DNA of 64,000 nucleotides from Drosophila persimilis (taxonomy: Eukaryota > Arthropoda > Insecta > Diptera > Drosophilidae): NCBI RefSeq assembly GCF_003286085.1, contig NW_020825374.1, positions 186,001 to 250,000 on the forward strand. The letters are read 5' to 3'. Shown here in pieces: positions 1-10,177 of the stretch (position 1 is its first letter; each line of letters opens with the position of its first letter). Under the pieces are notes generated by a model, which saw only the letters and a program-made list of their open reading frames with translations, had not been told where the DNA came from and searched no databases. A program made the translations under genes and the position numbers.

Positions 1-255
1 ACAGTCGCATACTAAATGCTTGACTTACTAGAAATTTTTGTTTTGTAGATCGAATTATTCCTTGCATGAACCGTTTAGGGTCTTATGCTCGGATTATAAT
101 TCCCTCTACCATATTATATCCACCACTAATTCTCTTCCTCCTATTTAATTACTAAACCTTACACACCTTTCTATTAATTAGTAATTGTAGTGGTATTTGT
201 ATTTTGATTGCATGCTTAGTTTCTTAGTAAGTTTAGTGATAACTTTCCTCGAATG
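1..255. other. AT-rich non-coding stretch beyond family C
   Basis: No open frame or known domain is visible. It lies just downstream (minus-strand sense) of the BEL family C integrase remnant, so it may hold the family C 3' end or LTR. No second LTR copy is recognisable in the window to prove this. Confidence 0.35.
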
Positions 256-886
256 TTAGTCTAATAGCCATCTTTCTTGCATGTTGGCGTTCGGTACGGC
301 TACGCACCGCGCGGCATGCGGCAGCGCCCCTCGGTCGGTTGGGCGGGAGAAGGGCTGCGTTTTGCCTGAGATCCGCGCGTAACATCCTTCTGCTGGTTTC
401 ACACGGGCCACTTGACGGTGCAGTAACTGCATCGAATCTTGAAAGATGCAGTCATTGCATGTCAACGTCCAAGAATTAATGATTGCACAGATATTGCACG
501 CGAGAGTGCGCAGCTCATCAAATCCAAGAAGCGAGGATCCAAGGGCACGTCGATGTTTAGCAAGCTTGACTGACGTCTCCCACAATACTCCAAAATGTGG
601 CGATCTAGGAGGAATGAAACGCCAATCGATGCAATCGGTGAGACACGCTTGATGCACGGCTTCTTGATGACTGTCGCTTAGGAATAGCGACTTAAGTTCC
701 GCCAGTTCGCTCACTTAGTTGGTTTCGAAGGGACTTGATTGGGACAGAATGAAAATAATAGCTCATCCGAAGTGGGATTCCATGCTAAACCTAGCGTCTT
801 GGTTACATCGCTGCCATCAGTAAATTTAAAAATGTTTCCCTATCTTTGTTGAAGTGTGGGTCAGCAAGGCTGATATTGGATGGCAT
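256..886 (-). pseudogene. BEL/Pao family C integrase fragment
   Basis: The minus-strand frame 714-256 (152 codons) carries integrase core sequence with the BEL-typical motif WRFIPPRSPHFG, which precedes the catalytic Glu region, followed by WETSVKLAKH. The usual FGGLWE reads FGVLWE. After about residue 80 the frame diverges and ends at 256, so the DUF5641-like C-terminus is not intact. Bases 715-886 correspond to the end of an RT/RNase H remnant joined directly to integrase, implying a large internal deletion. The sequence is cut at 886/887 by a DINE element, and 577-886 is repeated at 2472-2781. Family assignment to BEL/Pao is firm; the exact family is not. Confidence 0.75.
577..886. repeat. 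310-bp direct repeat, copy 1
   Basis: By eye this is identical to 2472-2781. The two copies of family C sequence flank segment X (887-2471), resembling a very long target duplication around an inserted segment. The homology starts at ctcccacaatac and ends at ggatggcat. Confidence 0.9.
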
Positions 887-1828
887 CGTTGTATGTTGCT
901 GCGGACACCGCAACTCTACATTTATACCCGATACTTAGTCAGTATGGCTCTCCTCCGGCATACGCCGCTAATATTGAACGACACGACAAAGAGTGCGTGC
1001 GAGAGAGACAGAAAATCAGTCTGAGCGTGACGTCGGGCGCTGCGTAGCCACTGCCAATTGATTTTTTCAATATTGTGGATGCAACAGATTTTCGTCCTTT
1101 GTGTGGGCCCTTCTACCCCCTTCTGGGTGGGGCGAAATTTTGAGATATACGTTTTATAGTGAGATCTAACAGGTGTGCGGACACTAAATTTGGTTACTCT
1201 AGCGTTAATAGTCTCTGAGATTTGTGAATATCCCCATATTTTCGTACTTTGCGGGGCGGAAGGGGGTGTGACGAAATTTTGAAACAAACTCGTCTCGGTC
1301 CGATATCTTAGTAGTGTGGATACCAAATTTGGTTGCTCTGGCTTTTATAGTCTCTGAGATCTAGGCGGTAATGTTTTACTCTAAGCAAAGCCGGCTATGC
1401 TACGTGTGTGTTAGAGAGAAAAAATGAAATTGTTTTCTTGATGCTGGCTATAATAATAATACGATCCAATTCAGATGCAGTCTAAAAGATATGGTCATTC
1501 TCTACGATTCTGCGTTTTTGGTTTTCTCGTACCTTTAAAATGGTGGATTCCACAGATTTTCGGCCTTTGTAGGGGCGGAAGTGGGCAAGGAGAAGTTTTG
1601 AAATATTTTTGTAGCAGTGACATATCACAGATGTCTGGATCCAAAACATCGTTGCTCTAGCTCTTATAGTCTTTGAGCACTATGCGCTAATATGCGGACG
1701 GACAGACGGACAGACAGACAGGGCTCAATCGGAAACGATTCCTTCTGTATAAAACGATGTGTGTACACATCCACTTTTACCACAAATCTAATATACCCCA
1801 AAACTCATTTTGAGTATCGGGTATAAAA
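887..1828 (-). mobile_element. DINE-1-like (Helentron-derived) element, copy 1
   Basis: It starts near the terminal hairpin (GTTGC...GCAAC) and the subterminal inverted motif TATACCCGATACT, and ends with GAGTATCGGGTATAAAA; the two motifs are inverted versions of each other. Internal degenerate repeats carry the recurring words GACGAAAATCTGT and CTCTGAGAT in inverted sense. These are features known for non-autonomous Helentrons of Drosophila. The outer few bases present in copy 2 (aacgaggggga) are missing because the copied segment begins inside the element. No coding capacity. Confidence 0.7.
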
Positions 1829-1841
1829 TTTTTTGTGCCTT

Positions 1842-2469
1842 TTATAACAAATACAAAGCGGACCAATCAAAATCCCTAATGAGGTTATTAAGCTTCGCGA
1901 ACTCGGCTTTACGAAAGCAACGGACACGTTCAGGTAGTCTACTCGACCGATCCAATACAGTTGGTCCTATATCTAACGACACCTCGAAAATAGGATGGTA
2001 GGCGTCTTCAGGTATAGTGAGCGGAAGGGCTCGGGTTAACAACGCTATGGTCGGATCCGATACAAGCAATCGACCCAAGGAATTTTTCACATGATTGACT
2101 TGAGACAGGGACAGGTCAAGCAAGCCGTCAACAAAGTCATGTCGTGACATGGGCACTAGGATACTAGACTCGTTTACCGAAGACCAAACGGTTCCTGGCA
2201 AGTTGAAGTCGCCAAAAACTATCATATGATCTTTATCTGATAGCGAGGAAGAAACAGCGGTTAAAGCGGACCAGTGCTGCTCATAAATTGAAATATCCTA
2301 AGAAGGTGGAATGTACGAGCAAGAAATGAATATGGCGAAAGCGGGAAGAATCAGTTTTACACACAGGAATTCCAGTTCCTGTTGAACTTGGACTTTGAAG
2401 TGTTCCGACGTGAAGTTAGAGTCCACTGCAATCACTGCAATTCTAAAAGTTGTGTACCGACCTGCCAAA
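1842..2469 (-). pseudogene. CR1-like LINE endonuclease fragment in segment X
   Basis: The minus-strand frame shows the apurinic-endonuclease signature GDFNLPGTVW (residues 5-14 of the 127-codon frame starting at 2225). An upstream portion (2469 to about 2298) reads as endonuclease N-terminal sequence ending in SCSYIPPS and a stop codon. The family is CR1/Jockey-like by motif spacing. It is a near copy of 5721-6348, truncated by the DINE on the left and by family C integrase on the right. No RT follows, so it cannot function. Confidence 0.75.
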
Positions 2470-2609
2470 TACTCCCACAATACTCCAAAATGTGGCGATC
2501 TAGGAGGAATGAAACGCCAATCGATGCAATCGGTGAGACACGCTTGATGCACGGCTTCTTGATGACTGTCGCTTAGGAATAGCGACTTAAGTTCCGCCAG
2601 TTCGCTCAC
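2298..2609 (-). pseudogene. Chimeric ORF: BEL integrase joined to LINE endonuclease
   Basis: A 103-codon frame reads BEL integrase for about 46 residues (ending PHFGVLWE) and continues in frame into CR1-like endonuclease sequence (LAGRYTTFRIAVIAV). The fusion point is the right boundary of segment X near 2471. This is a by-product of the rearrangement, not a designed gene. There is no evidence of expression. Confidence 0.7.
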
Positions 2610-2781
2610 TTAGTTGGTTTCGAAGGGACTTGATTGGGACAGAATGAAAATAATAGCTCATCCGAAGTGGGATTCCATGCTAAACCTAGCGTCTTGGTTA
2701 CATCGCTGCCATCAGTAAATTTAAAAATGTTTCCCTATCTTTGTTGAAGTGTGGGTCAGCAAGGCTGATATTGGATGGCAT
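2472..2781. repeat. 310-bp direct repeat, copy 2
   Basis: Direct repeat of 577-886 at an offset of 1895 bp. On the right the sequence continues into family C protease (2698-3039), so this copy has the original right-hand context, while copy 1 keeps the original left-hand context. Confidence 0.9.
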
Positions 2782-3375
2782 TTCCCATTTGGATACTTCA
2801 AATGAAGAATGGTTCAAATGGTTTCCTGTAATACGTGGAGCAACGAGAGCTGTGAGACTCGTGAAGTAATCGGAAGTCCTGGATTGAATGACCAAATTAA
2901 CGGAACCTTCCGTGTGAAATGCAGAATCAGCGCCGATACCGGATACTGATACCGACCCTTTGGCTCGTTTCAGCTGAAGCTTCTGAGCAAAGCGAGAGAT
3001 TATTAAATTAATCTGAGGAAGGAATGCCAAATTCACCAAATCGACTCTTTATCATAATGACTGTCGTGGCTAGAAGCACTACGTCTGAGCTAAGATTCTG
3101 AGCAGGAGGCGAGCATGGTGATGAAGCGGCAACAAGAGAACTTGAATGATTGGGGCCTGAGCATGAGTCTGTCTGAATAGGAGACGTAGTAGCGTTTGCA
3201 GGTTCCGTGTTAACTGACGTAGGCAGCGGATTGTTGATATGCTTTTAACCGCATGTGCGACAAGAGCCTGAACTGCAGGAGGTATTCCGATGTCCCTTCT
3301 TCAAACAGTTGAAGCAAACTCTAAGCTTCCTTGCCTCTCTAAGACGCAAAGATGGCGAAAGGTTTCCAAAGCGAG
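2698..3375 (-). pseudogene. BEL/Pao family C zinc knuckle and protease remnant
   Basis: The frame 3039-2698 contains retropepsin-like sequence (PQINLIISRFAQKLQL, then SGIGA) and the BEL linker motif LADPHFN. The usual active-site Asp-Ser-Gly just before QINLI is not readable in frame, so a frameshift or substitution has hit it. Upstream, around 3255-3335, a CCHC knuckle (C-x2-C-x4-H-x4-C, CFNCLKKGHRNTSC) is readable, with a stop codon soon after. Family C therefore has gag, knuckle and protease, then jumps within about 200 bp to RT-connection and integrase sequence: a deletion derivative lacking most of RT. Confidence 0.7.
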
Positions 3376-3389
3376 CGCAGCTGTAAGTG

Positions 3390-4145
3390 TTATGTTACGA
3401 TTGTATTTGTAGCTACAAGACTGTGTTTTGAATGAGTGATTCGTTTATGTTTTCCAACCTGACTGCTATGGGTTTGAATCAACATAGCTTGATCCATGGT
3501 CTCCATGGCTTGACATATCCTCTCCAAAAAAACCGAAAAATGGTCCCATGTTGGTATGACGTTAGGGAGCTCCTCCCATTTGGTCCTGGTATCAGAATCG
3601 AGATACTTGTATGTAGAGTGAACGATGATGCATCCTGCTATTTCCTCCATGGTACCCATCGACCTAAGCGCTCTCATGTGAGAATGAAGCTTGTCCGATA
3701 AAGTACGTAGCTTTGTAATTGAACTATCTTCAACCTTCTCATGCCTCACAATCTCAGCGACGTGTGCCTGAAAGATTAAACGTTTATTATTAAAACGATT
3801 GTTTAAAATGTCCAATGCAATATCATAATTTCTCTCCGATACTTCCAAAGAGCGAACAGTCTCCAGGGCAGGTCCATCCAAACATGAGCGCAGGTGCTGG
3901 AACTTCTCAATCTTTGATAGAAAGGGCTCCTGATCTATTACTGTGCTAAACATCGAGTAAAAGTCTGCCCACTCAGTATAACCTCCACGGAAAGTGGGAA
4001 GTTTGATGTCAGGAATATGATATCGTGACCGTACATTTCCGGAGGCAGTAACGTTGAGCTCGGGTTGTATCGTTGAGTGATGCGGAATGTTCTGGGTAGT
4101 CCTGCGGAGTGCTGAGCGAATACGAACTTCGATTTCCATCGCCAA
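3390..4145 (-). pseudogene. BEL/Pao family C Gag (DUF1759-type)
   Basis: A 251-codon frame contains the BEL Gag core: IPDIKLPTFRGGYTEWADF (residues about 45-63), the FQHLRSCLDGPALETV motif and the ILNNRFNNKR helix. These are hallmarks of the retrotransposon gag domain DUF1759. The frame stays open upstream of the chosen ATG for about 20 more codons (reading LEELDVSEIGSDL), so the real N-terminus is probably upstream or lost. The C-terminal end runs out before the zinc knuckle, which is in another frame. Protein capsid function is inferred from family only. Confidence 0.8.
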
Positions 4146-4755
4146 AGCCTCAAAATTGTTGCTTAAGTCGCTGCCAATTTCGCTTACATCAAGCTCTTCT
4201 AAATTAGAATGAGTAACATTAAATGAATTTTAAATGAACACTTAGAGCATCTTCACTGATTGGGCTGCTTTAATCATTCAATATCGTCTCTCGAAGTGAA
4301 ACGGCTTTGGTGTATATTGAATGTGCCTTTAGTTTGTAAAAAGACACCCTGTTTTCCGGCAAGTCATTAGACTCATCCATTTTCGACAGGCAGCAGCGAG
4401 CAAAGCACAAAGAAGAATCGAAGAACCAACCGTTTGATTTTTATTGGTATGCAAGCGCAAGTGCAGCGAACCCGAAGCCGCTAATGCACGTAGCTGTATT
4501 AGTGCTTGTAAGCAAGCGCGCGACGAAAATGAAACTAACCGCTTCGCGTTCGAACAGTTATGTTCAGCGGATTGCTTATTTTCAGCTCGCATATCAGTTT
4601 CAATGCGAGCTTTATTTTCCGACCAAGAAAACCAAGAAATTCTAAAAATATTGTTTTCTTTTCGTTTTTTTTTTATCTTTTAGTGTTTGTTTATTTTTAA
4701 TAATACATATTGCTGTTTTCTATTACTTTTGGAGCAACAGTCAGTCAACATAACA
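4146..4755. other. Family C leader region, no gene seen
   Basis: About 600 bp between the family C gag and the DINE. It should contain the 5' leader, primer-binding site and 5' LTR if family C were complete, but I could not identify an LTR pair or a PBS. The part 4620-4730 is very T-rich. Small ORFs here show no recognisable domain. Confidence 0.4.
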
Positions 4756-5707
4756 AACGAGGGGGAACGTTGTATGTTGCTGCGGACACCGCAACTCTAC
4801 ATTTATACCCGATACTTAGTCAGTATGGCTCTCCTCCGGCAGACGCCGCTAATATTGAACGACACGACAAAGAGTGCGTGCGAGAGAGACAGAAAATCAG
4901 TCTGAGCGTGACGTCGGGCGCTGCGTAGCCACTGCCAATTGATTTTTTCAATATTGTGGATGCAACAGATTTTCGTCCTTTGTGTGGGCCCTTCTACCCC
5001 CTTCTGGGTGGGGCGAAATTTTGAGATATACGTTTTATAGTGAGATCTAACAGGTGTGCGGACATTAAATTTGGTTACTCTAGCGTTAATAGTCTCTGAG
5101 ATTTGTGAATATCCCCATATTTTCGTACTTTGCGGGGCGGAAGGGGGTGTGACGAAATTTTGAAACAAACTCGTCTCGGTCCGATATCTTAGTAGTGTGG
5201 ATACCAAATTTGGTTGCTCTGGCTTTTATAGTCTCTGAGATCTAGGCGGTAATGTTTTACTCTAAGCAAAGCCGGCTATGCTACGTGTGTGTTAGAGAGA
5301 AAAAATGAAATTGTTTTCTTGATGCTGGCTATAATAATAATACGATCCAATTCAGATGCAGTCTAAAAGATATGGTCATTCTCTACGATTCTGCGTTTTT
5401 GGTTTTCTCGTACCTTTAAAATTGTGGATTCCACAGATTTTCGGCCTTTGTAGGGGCGGAAGTGGGCAAGGAGAAGTTTTGAAATATTTTTGTAGCAGTG
5501 ACATATCACAGATGTCTGGATCCAAAACATCGTTGCTCTAGCTCTTATAGTCTTTGAGCACTATGCGCTAATAGGGACGGACAGACGGACAGACAGACAG
5601 GGCTCAATCGGAAACGATTCCTTCTGTATAAAACGATGTGTGTACACATCCACTTTTACCACAAATCTAATATACCCCAAAACTCATTTTGAGTATCGGG
5701 TATAAAA
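4756..5707 (-). mobile_element. DINE-1-like element, copy 2
   Basis: The element starts AACGAGGGGGAACGTTG, followed by the hairpin, subterminal TATACCCGATACTTAG and internal degenerate repeats, and ends GAGTATCGGGTATAAAA. Its interior (from 4768) is nearly identical to 887-1828, including the loss of the gatcgactcggctattg block present in the other copies, so these two are one insertion seen twice. It truncates the CR1-like LINE at 5708. Confidence 0.75.
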
Positions 5708-6348
5708 TTTTTTGTGCCTTTTATAACAAATACAAAGCGGACCAATCAAAATCCCTAATGAGGTTATTAAGCTTCGCGAACTCGGCTTTACGAAAGCAGC
5801 GGACACGTTCAGGTAGTCTACTCGACCGATCCAATACAGTTGGTCCTATATCTAACGACACCTCGAAAATAGGATGGTAGGCGTCTTCAGGTATAGTGAG
5901 CGGAAGGGCTCGGGTTAACAACGCTATGGTCGGATCCGATACAAGCAATCGACCCAAGGAATTTTTCACATGATTGACTTGAGACAGGGACAGGTCAAGC
6001 AAGCCGTCAACAAAGTCATGTCGTGACATGGGCACTAGGATACTAGACTCGTTTACCGAAGACCAAACGGTTCCTGGCAAGTTGAAGTCGCCAAAAACTA
6101 TCATATGATCTTTATCTGATAGCGAGGAAGAAACAGCGGTTAAAGCGGACCAGTGCTGCTCATAAATTGAAATATCCTAAGAAGGTGGAATGTACGAGCA
6201 AGAAATGAATATGGCGAAAGCGGGAAGAATCAGTTTTACACACAGGAATTCCAGTTCCTGTTGAACTTGGACTTTGAAGTGTTCCGACGTGAAGTTAGAG
6301 TCCACTGCAATCACTGCAATTCTAAAAGTTGTGTACCGACCTGCCAAA
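4768..6348. repeat. Segment X' (source-like copy of segment X)
   Basis: It matches 887-2469 with small differences only (for example two bases fewer near 5570). Here the CR1 sequence continues without a break into its own 5' part beyond 6348, so this is the original context and 887-2469 the derived copy. Confidence 0.85.
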
Positions 6349-6400
6349 ACCTCGGAACTAAGAATTTCCAGCTTAAAGGTTTCAGTAGCTCATTGGGATG
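5721..6400 (-). pseudogene. CR1-like LINE ORF2, endonuclease part
   Basis: Reading minus strand, LEILSSEVLAGRYTTFRIAVIAV is followed by SCSYIPPS, a stop at about 6174, then GDFNLPGTVW (frame 6104-5721). These are consecutive blocks of an apurinic-like endonuclease of CR1/Jockey-type LINEs, with the catalytic GDFN. The RT domain is absent because the element is cut by the DINE at 5708. The upstream neighbour (6560-7066) is the matching ORF1. Confidence 0.75.
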
Positions 6401-6559
6401 ATTTTTAAGAGTTATGGGGGCCTATTTTTCTTCTTAGCCCTGAACTCATTTACTTCCGAATGCTCCGGACAAAATTTGGCAGAGCAAATGGTGTTAAAAT
6501 GAGTCGGGGCTTAAAGGTGGAGAAGTTTAGTTTCTCTTTTGCCAGGGAGATAGCTTCAT

Positions 6560-7066
6560 TCACGATAAGTGTCTATCCTTTGAGCCGACGGCTTTTATTC
6601 TGCTTTGAATAAAAGCAATAACATCATTCGATGTGAGGTCAGGGGCCAGCCGTGAGACAAAAACTTGTCCTTTTGGTGGGATCCCCACCAGTGGTTTAGG
6701 CACCACAGGCCTAGTACCTGTGGTGGCAATATCCCGAGGTCCGGAACTTCTGATCAATGGTGCGATCGGAATAGACGGGACAGCTAGTGAGTTTGCGGAC
6801 ACCACGGACACGGACGCTGCAGACGTACTTGGCTGCAAGTTCTCCGAAGCGATGAATTCGGCTACCGCATCTGTATCGCCAGCAGCTGTCGTTTCCCTTG
6901 GAGTGGCAAACGAGATCAACTGCGGCACACTTGGAGTGGTCGGAGTCAATTTTTCGGCCGTTTTTGCGTTCACTACGCTGTCGCAGAGCCAGCAGGGGAT
7001 GCTCGGCTGATCATGGGTGATCTTTTTCCGACAGGATTTTTTGGCACATACCACAGAAAACTCCAT
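6560..7066 (-). pseudogene. CR1-like LINE ORF1 (zinc-finger N-terminus)
   Basis: A 168-codon frame begins with a Cys-rich segment (C at residues 7 and 12, then CWLC at about 25-28), resembling the PHD-like finger of Drosophila CR1-type ORF1 proteins. It is followed by a low-complexity Thr/Ser/Pro/Ala region and a C-terminal block VFVSRLAPDLTSNDVIAFI typical of the nucleic-acid-binding esterase/RRM-type ORF1 in this group. It ends with a stop at 6560; ORF1 would normally continue, so it is probably truncated. It lies directly upstream (minus sense) of the endonuclease remnant. ORF1 binds element RNA in known families; activity here is unlikely. Confidence 0.65.
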
Positions 7067-7314
7067 AATAAAAATTTTAACAAAATTAAAATCAAATCAT
7101 ATTTTGAAACGAATGGCTATCAAACCAGTGTGCCAGACAAACGCCAATAGGAGGAGAGGAGAACGGCACGGCAACAACACAAACACGACAAGCCAACGAC
7201 GGAAAATAAATAGTTTAAGAATGTTTTTTTTACACAAAACAAAAGGCATGCACTTGCAGAGCAGAATAGAATTTTAGATTGTAGGCTGGTTAGGAAGTTA
7301 ATTAAAGTTTATTT
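7067..7314. other. CR1 5' region and old insertion site flank
   Basis: Untranslated sequence upstream of the CR1-like ORF1. The right part (to 7314) is the left flank of the I-like LINE; the matching right flank resumes at 50418. It might belong to an LTR of the errantivirus remnant at 50830-51700, but no LTR pair can be shown. Confidence 0.35.
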
Positions 7315-7328
7315 AAGAAAACACCGGC
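7315..7328 (+). repeat. Target-site duplication of I-like LINE, left
   Basis: AAGAAAACACCGGC is found again at 50404-50417, immediately after the A-rich 3' end of the I-like LINE and its DINE. Fourteen bases is a normal LINE target-site duplication length. Confidence 0.8.
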
Positions 7329-7591
7329 ATACGTTGTTCAACACTGGTATGACGCGTACCTAAAATTGTTTGCGGAAGGCAAAAAATTAACATATTTCAA
7401 GACATTCGCTGATAGTTTTAATCAAAAAGACATTTTCCGAAGCTTCTGGGGGCGCCTCACACGCCTACGAAGACGGCGCGAAGAAATTCCCAAATCTTCA
7501 TCAATTAAGTCGAAAAACCTGGAATTTACTGCATGGCGTCTCGGAATAACTCTTAAAAGGCTCTTGGAACTCCGTCTGGACCCTGGGAAGC

Positions 7592-8672
7592 ATGGCAAGC
7601 ATAGGAAAGACAAGGATGGCCACGGAGAAGGCGACGGGAGTTAAAATTCGCATGGAAACGCTGAAAAAAAGGGAAGGAAAAGCTAAATCCGCCATGCGGG
7701 CAGGAGTAAAGATGGCGGCAAAAACGGCTCCGCATCTTTTGGCTTCTAAACTGCTGTGCAAGAAACCAAACATGTCGACGAACGTGTCGACAAACATGTC
7801 CACGAACACGACAACAAGCATGACAGCAAACATTTCTACGACGAAAGAGAGAGAGAAGACTGACGCGGTTTGTGTGGCTTCCGTGAGTACGAAAAACGGA
7901 AATAACCGTAAAATCATCGTTAACAAGTATTATGAGGGGCATAAAGGCCCATACATTGTTTGTATCGACAAAATGAGTGCGAATAATGCCAGAATTGCTA
8001 TAAACTAGTTTGATCTATCCGATCTGCTGCTGAAACAGGCCACTAGCGATTTCGAGGAGGTTGCTAGAATGGGCTATGGCAGGTGCAAGATTGTGTGCGG
8101 GTCGGCGGAGTGTGCAAACGGTCTAGTAGAAAACAGTGTTTTCGCTGCTCAAGGGTACTCAACCCGAATCTTTAGGCACTTCGTCCAAAAAGCAGGGTTA
8201 ATTTTTGGGATCCCCCGGGCACTACTCGGAGGAACAGCTAGCAGAGCTTATAACCTCGGACATCCCAATTGAGGAGATAGTTCGGATTACGCGAAGGGAT
8301 AGAGCATCGGGGGAACGTGTACCTACTGGCAGGGTGAAACTCTGGTTCAGAGGAGAGCAGTTACCAACCAAAATCAATTTTCTATATTCTAAAGTAGAAG
8401 TGAAACGTTTTGTTCAGCTTATTCAATGTTTCAGGTGCTTTAGGTTTGGCCATCAGGCGCAACATTGCAAGAGTGGAGCGAAATGTTTCAAATGCGGACA
8501 AGACCACAGCAAGGATATTATCTGCTCAGGGCTGGCCTGTGCTAACTGCAAGGGGGAACATGCTGCCACCCACCCGCAGTGCAAGGCCAGGAAAAAAGCG
8601 TACGCCATTAAAAAGTGTATGACACTGGAAAACCTAACTAGAGCTGAGGTCAAGATATCCGATCCTTTTTGA
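7592..8672 (+). pseudogene. I-like LINE ORF1 (Gag-like, CCHC knuckles)
   Basis: Three consecutive pieces of one protein: 7592-8008, which ends at TAG just before FDLSDLLLKQ where the same frame reopens; 8009 to about 8200; and, after a frameshift near 8200, 8205-8672. The last piece contains zinc knuckles CFRCFRFGHQAQHC, CFKCGQDH and CANCKGEHAATHPQC, the nucleic-acid-binding module of I-factor ORF1. The N-terminal piece has Met-Ser-Thr-Asn low-complexity repeats. The ORF1 protein packages element RNA in the I factor. One nonsense change and one frameshift make this copy non-functional. Confidence 0.75.
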
Positions 8673-8805
8673 TAGAAATTCCCCCAACCCAAGGGATCAA
8701 GGGGAATTTCCCAGACCCAGTTGGCAATCTAACCGCTCCCCTGAATTTTTAAATAACAGCTTAGAGTCCGCCAGGGAAATTCATTCGGTCACCTCTTTCG
8801 CGGAA

Positions 8806-9150
8806 ATGGCCAAATCCAATAGGGTTGCCGCCCGGAATGCAGAGGCGGCCAAGGCAGCAGCCAACATGGCAGAGTGGAAGAACGCTATAAACTCAGACTG
8901 CGTCCAAATGAGCGAGAAATTTGCTAGATCTTCATCCGTGGCATCCTCTCTGGCCCAGGACAAGCTAAACGCACTAGGAGCCAAACTCACAGCGTTCCTG
9001 ATTGATCCAAACAATATCATTAAAGAGGATTCTTTAGCGAATAAATTTATTAAGGAAATTAGAGAATTTGTCAATGCTTCCAACACAGAACTAGATAGGC
9101 GTCAGACTGCCCAAGGGATGGCAGTGGGTTCTCAAAACATCCAACAATGA
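8806..9150 (+). pseudogene. I-like LINE ORF1 C-terminal part
   Basis: A 114-codon Ala/Asn-rich helical frame (AEAAKAAANMAEWKNAI) ending in TGA at 9148-9150. The start of ORF2 (ATG at 9147-9149) overlaps this stop as ATGA, an arrangement that permits termination-reinitiation. It is separated from the knuckle region by a short broken stretch, 8673-8805. Assignment to ORF1 is from position and the shared stop/start. Confidence 0.55.
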
Positions 9151-10152
9151 AGATTATTCAGCTAAATATTCAAAGTCTGACACACAACAACAACAAACAG
9201 CTCCTCTCAATGTTCCTAGATAAGAACGCAATAGATTTTGTCATCCTCTCAGAGATTTGGGTGCTGAACAACGCGGACTGCAGCATTTTAGACTACAACT
9301 TTGTCTGCAGGCACAGAGAGGACGGCTACGGCGGGGTTGGCATTTACGTCAGGAAACACATTAAATTCAGCATTTTAAAAATAGAGAACGACTTGGAAAT
9401 TTTAGGAATAAAAACATTAAACCTCAAGAGCAACTTCAATATTTTTAGCATATATACACCGCCATCAACAACAGTTTCACAGCTTAAATCGGGCACAAAA
9501 AAGGTTTTCGAATTCGCGGCTTCGGTTGACATACCCTCAATAGTGGGCGGGGACTTCAACGCTAGGTCTTCTATCTGGGGAGATCCGATCTGCGATCGCA
9601 AGGGTCGCAGGATTAAGAATTCCACCCTTCTCCAGGGGCCCATCTCAATTCTCTGTTCTTGACCTTTCTTTTTCGAACTTTAGAAATGGAACTATTAACT
9701 GACAAGTCCTTAAAACAAAAATTACGAACAGCAACCACTTCCCAATTGTAATATCAGTGCAAGGCCTAAATGCCCCCCGCCAAGGCAAGAAGATCCTTCA
9801 CAACAGTATTGCCCGGATTCTGGGTGCAAGTGACTTCTCAAATCTGGAGGAGCTCAATGAAAAAGTGAAATCTCTGACCTTAAAAAACACGGTCACATTC
9901 CCAAGCAAGAACAAGTACGTTGCTAAGAAATGGTGGAACGAGGAAACGGAAAAACTTTTTCGCGTGAGAAACGCTTGCAGGCAAAAATTCTACCTCACCA
10001 AAAAATTGGCTGTTGCCAGAGCAACGTTAAAAGCTGACAAAAATCTACAAAATCACGTAAAAAATCGTACAAAGACCAACTTTTCCAAGTTTATAGAAGA
10101 GGTCTCTTCATCGCCCTCTATGTGGAGCAGGGTGAAGAACATCAAAAAATAG
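9147..10152 (+). pseudogene. I-like LINE ORF2 endonuclease and linker
   Basis: The frame 9147-9662 begins MKIIQLNIQSL and shows the endonuclease blocks LSEIWV (catalytic Glu), YGGVGIYV and GGDFNARSSIWG. After a frameshift near 9640 the domain continues (DLSFSNF, then NSNHFPIV with the catalytic His) into 9757-10152, a basic linker ending at TAG 10150-10152. This domain nicks target DNA to prime reverse transcription. It is broken by the frameshift and the stop. Confidence 0.75.
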
Positions 10153-10177
10153 GTCAAATCAAAAATGTAGGGAACAA

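Larger units (their letters stand above)
887..2471. repeat. Copied segment X (DINE plus CR1 endonuclease)
   Basis: The segment is nearly identical to 4768-6348 (X'): a DINE-1-like element joined to a minus-strand CR1-like endonuclease fragment at the same junction. The match ends at ctgccaaa on the right and begins at cgttgtatg on the left. X lies between two copies of a 310-bp family C sequence, so it looks like a templated insertion copied from the neighbouring locus about 3.9 kb away. The last two or three bases before 2472 match neither side clearly. Confidence 0.85.

Noticed and set aside
6633..7010. Plus-strand 125-codon frame opposite the CR1 ORF1
   Set aside because: Low-complexity shadow of the minus-strand ORF1; no domain and no independent support.
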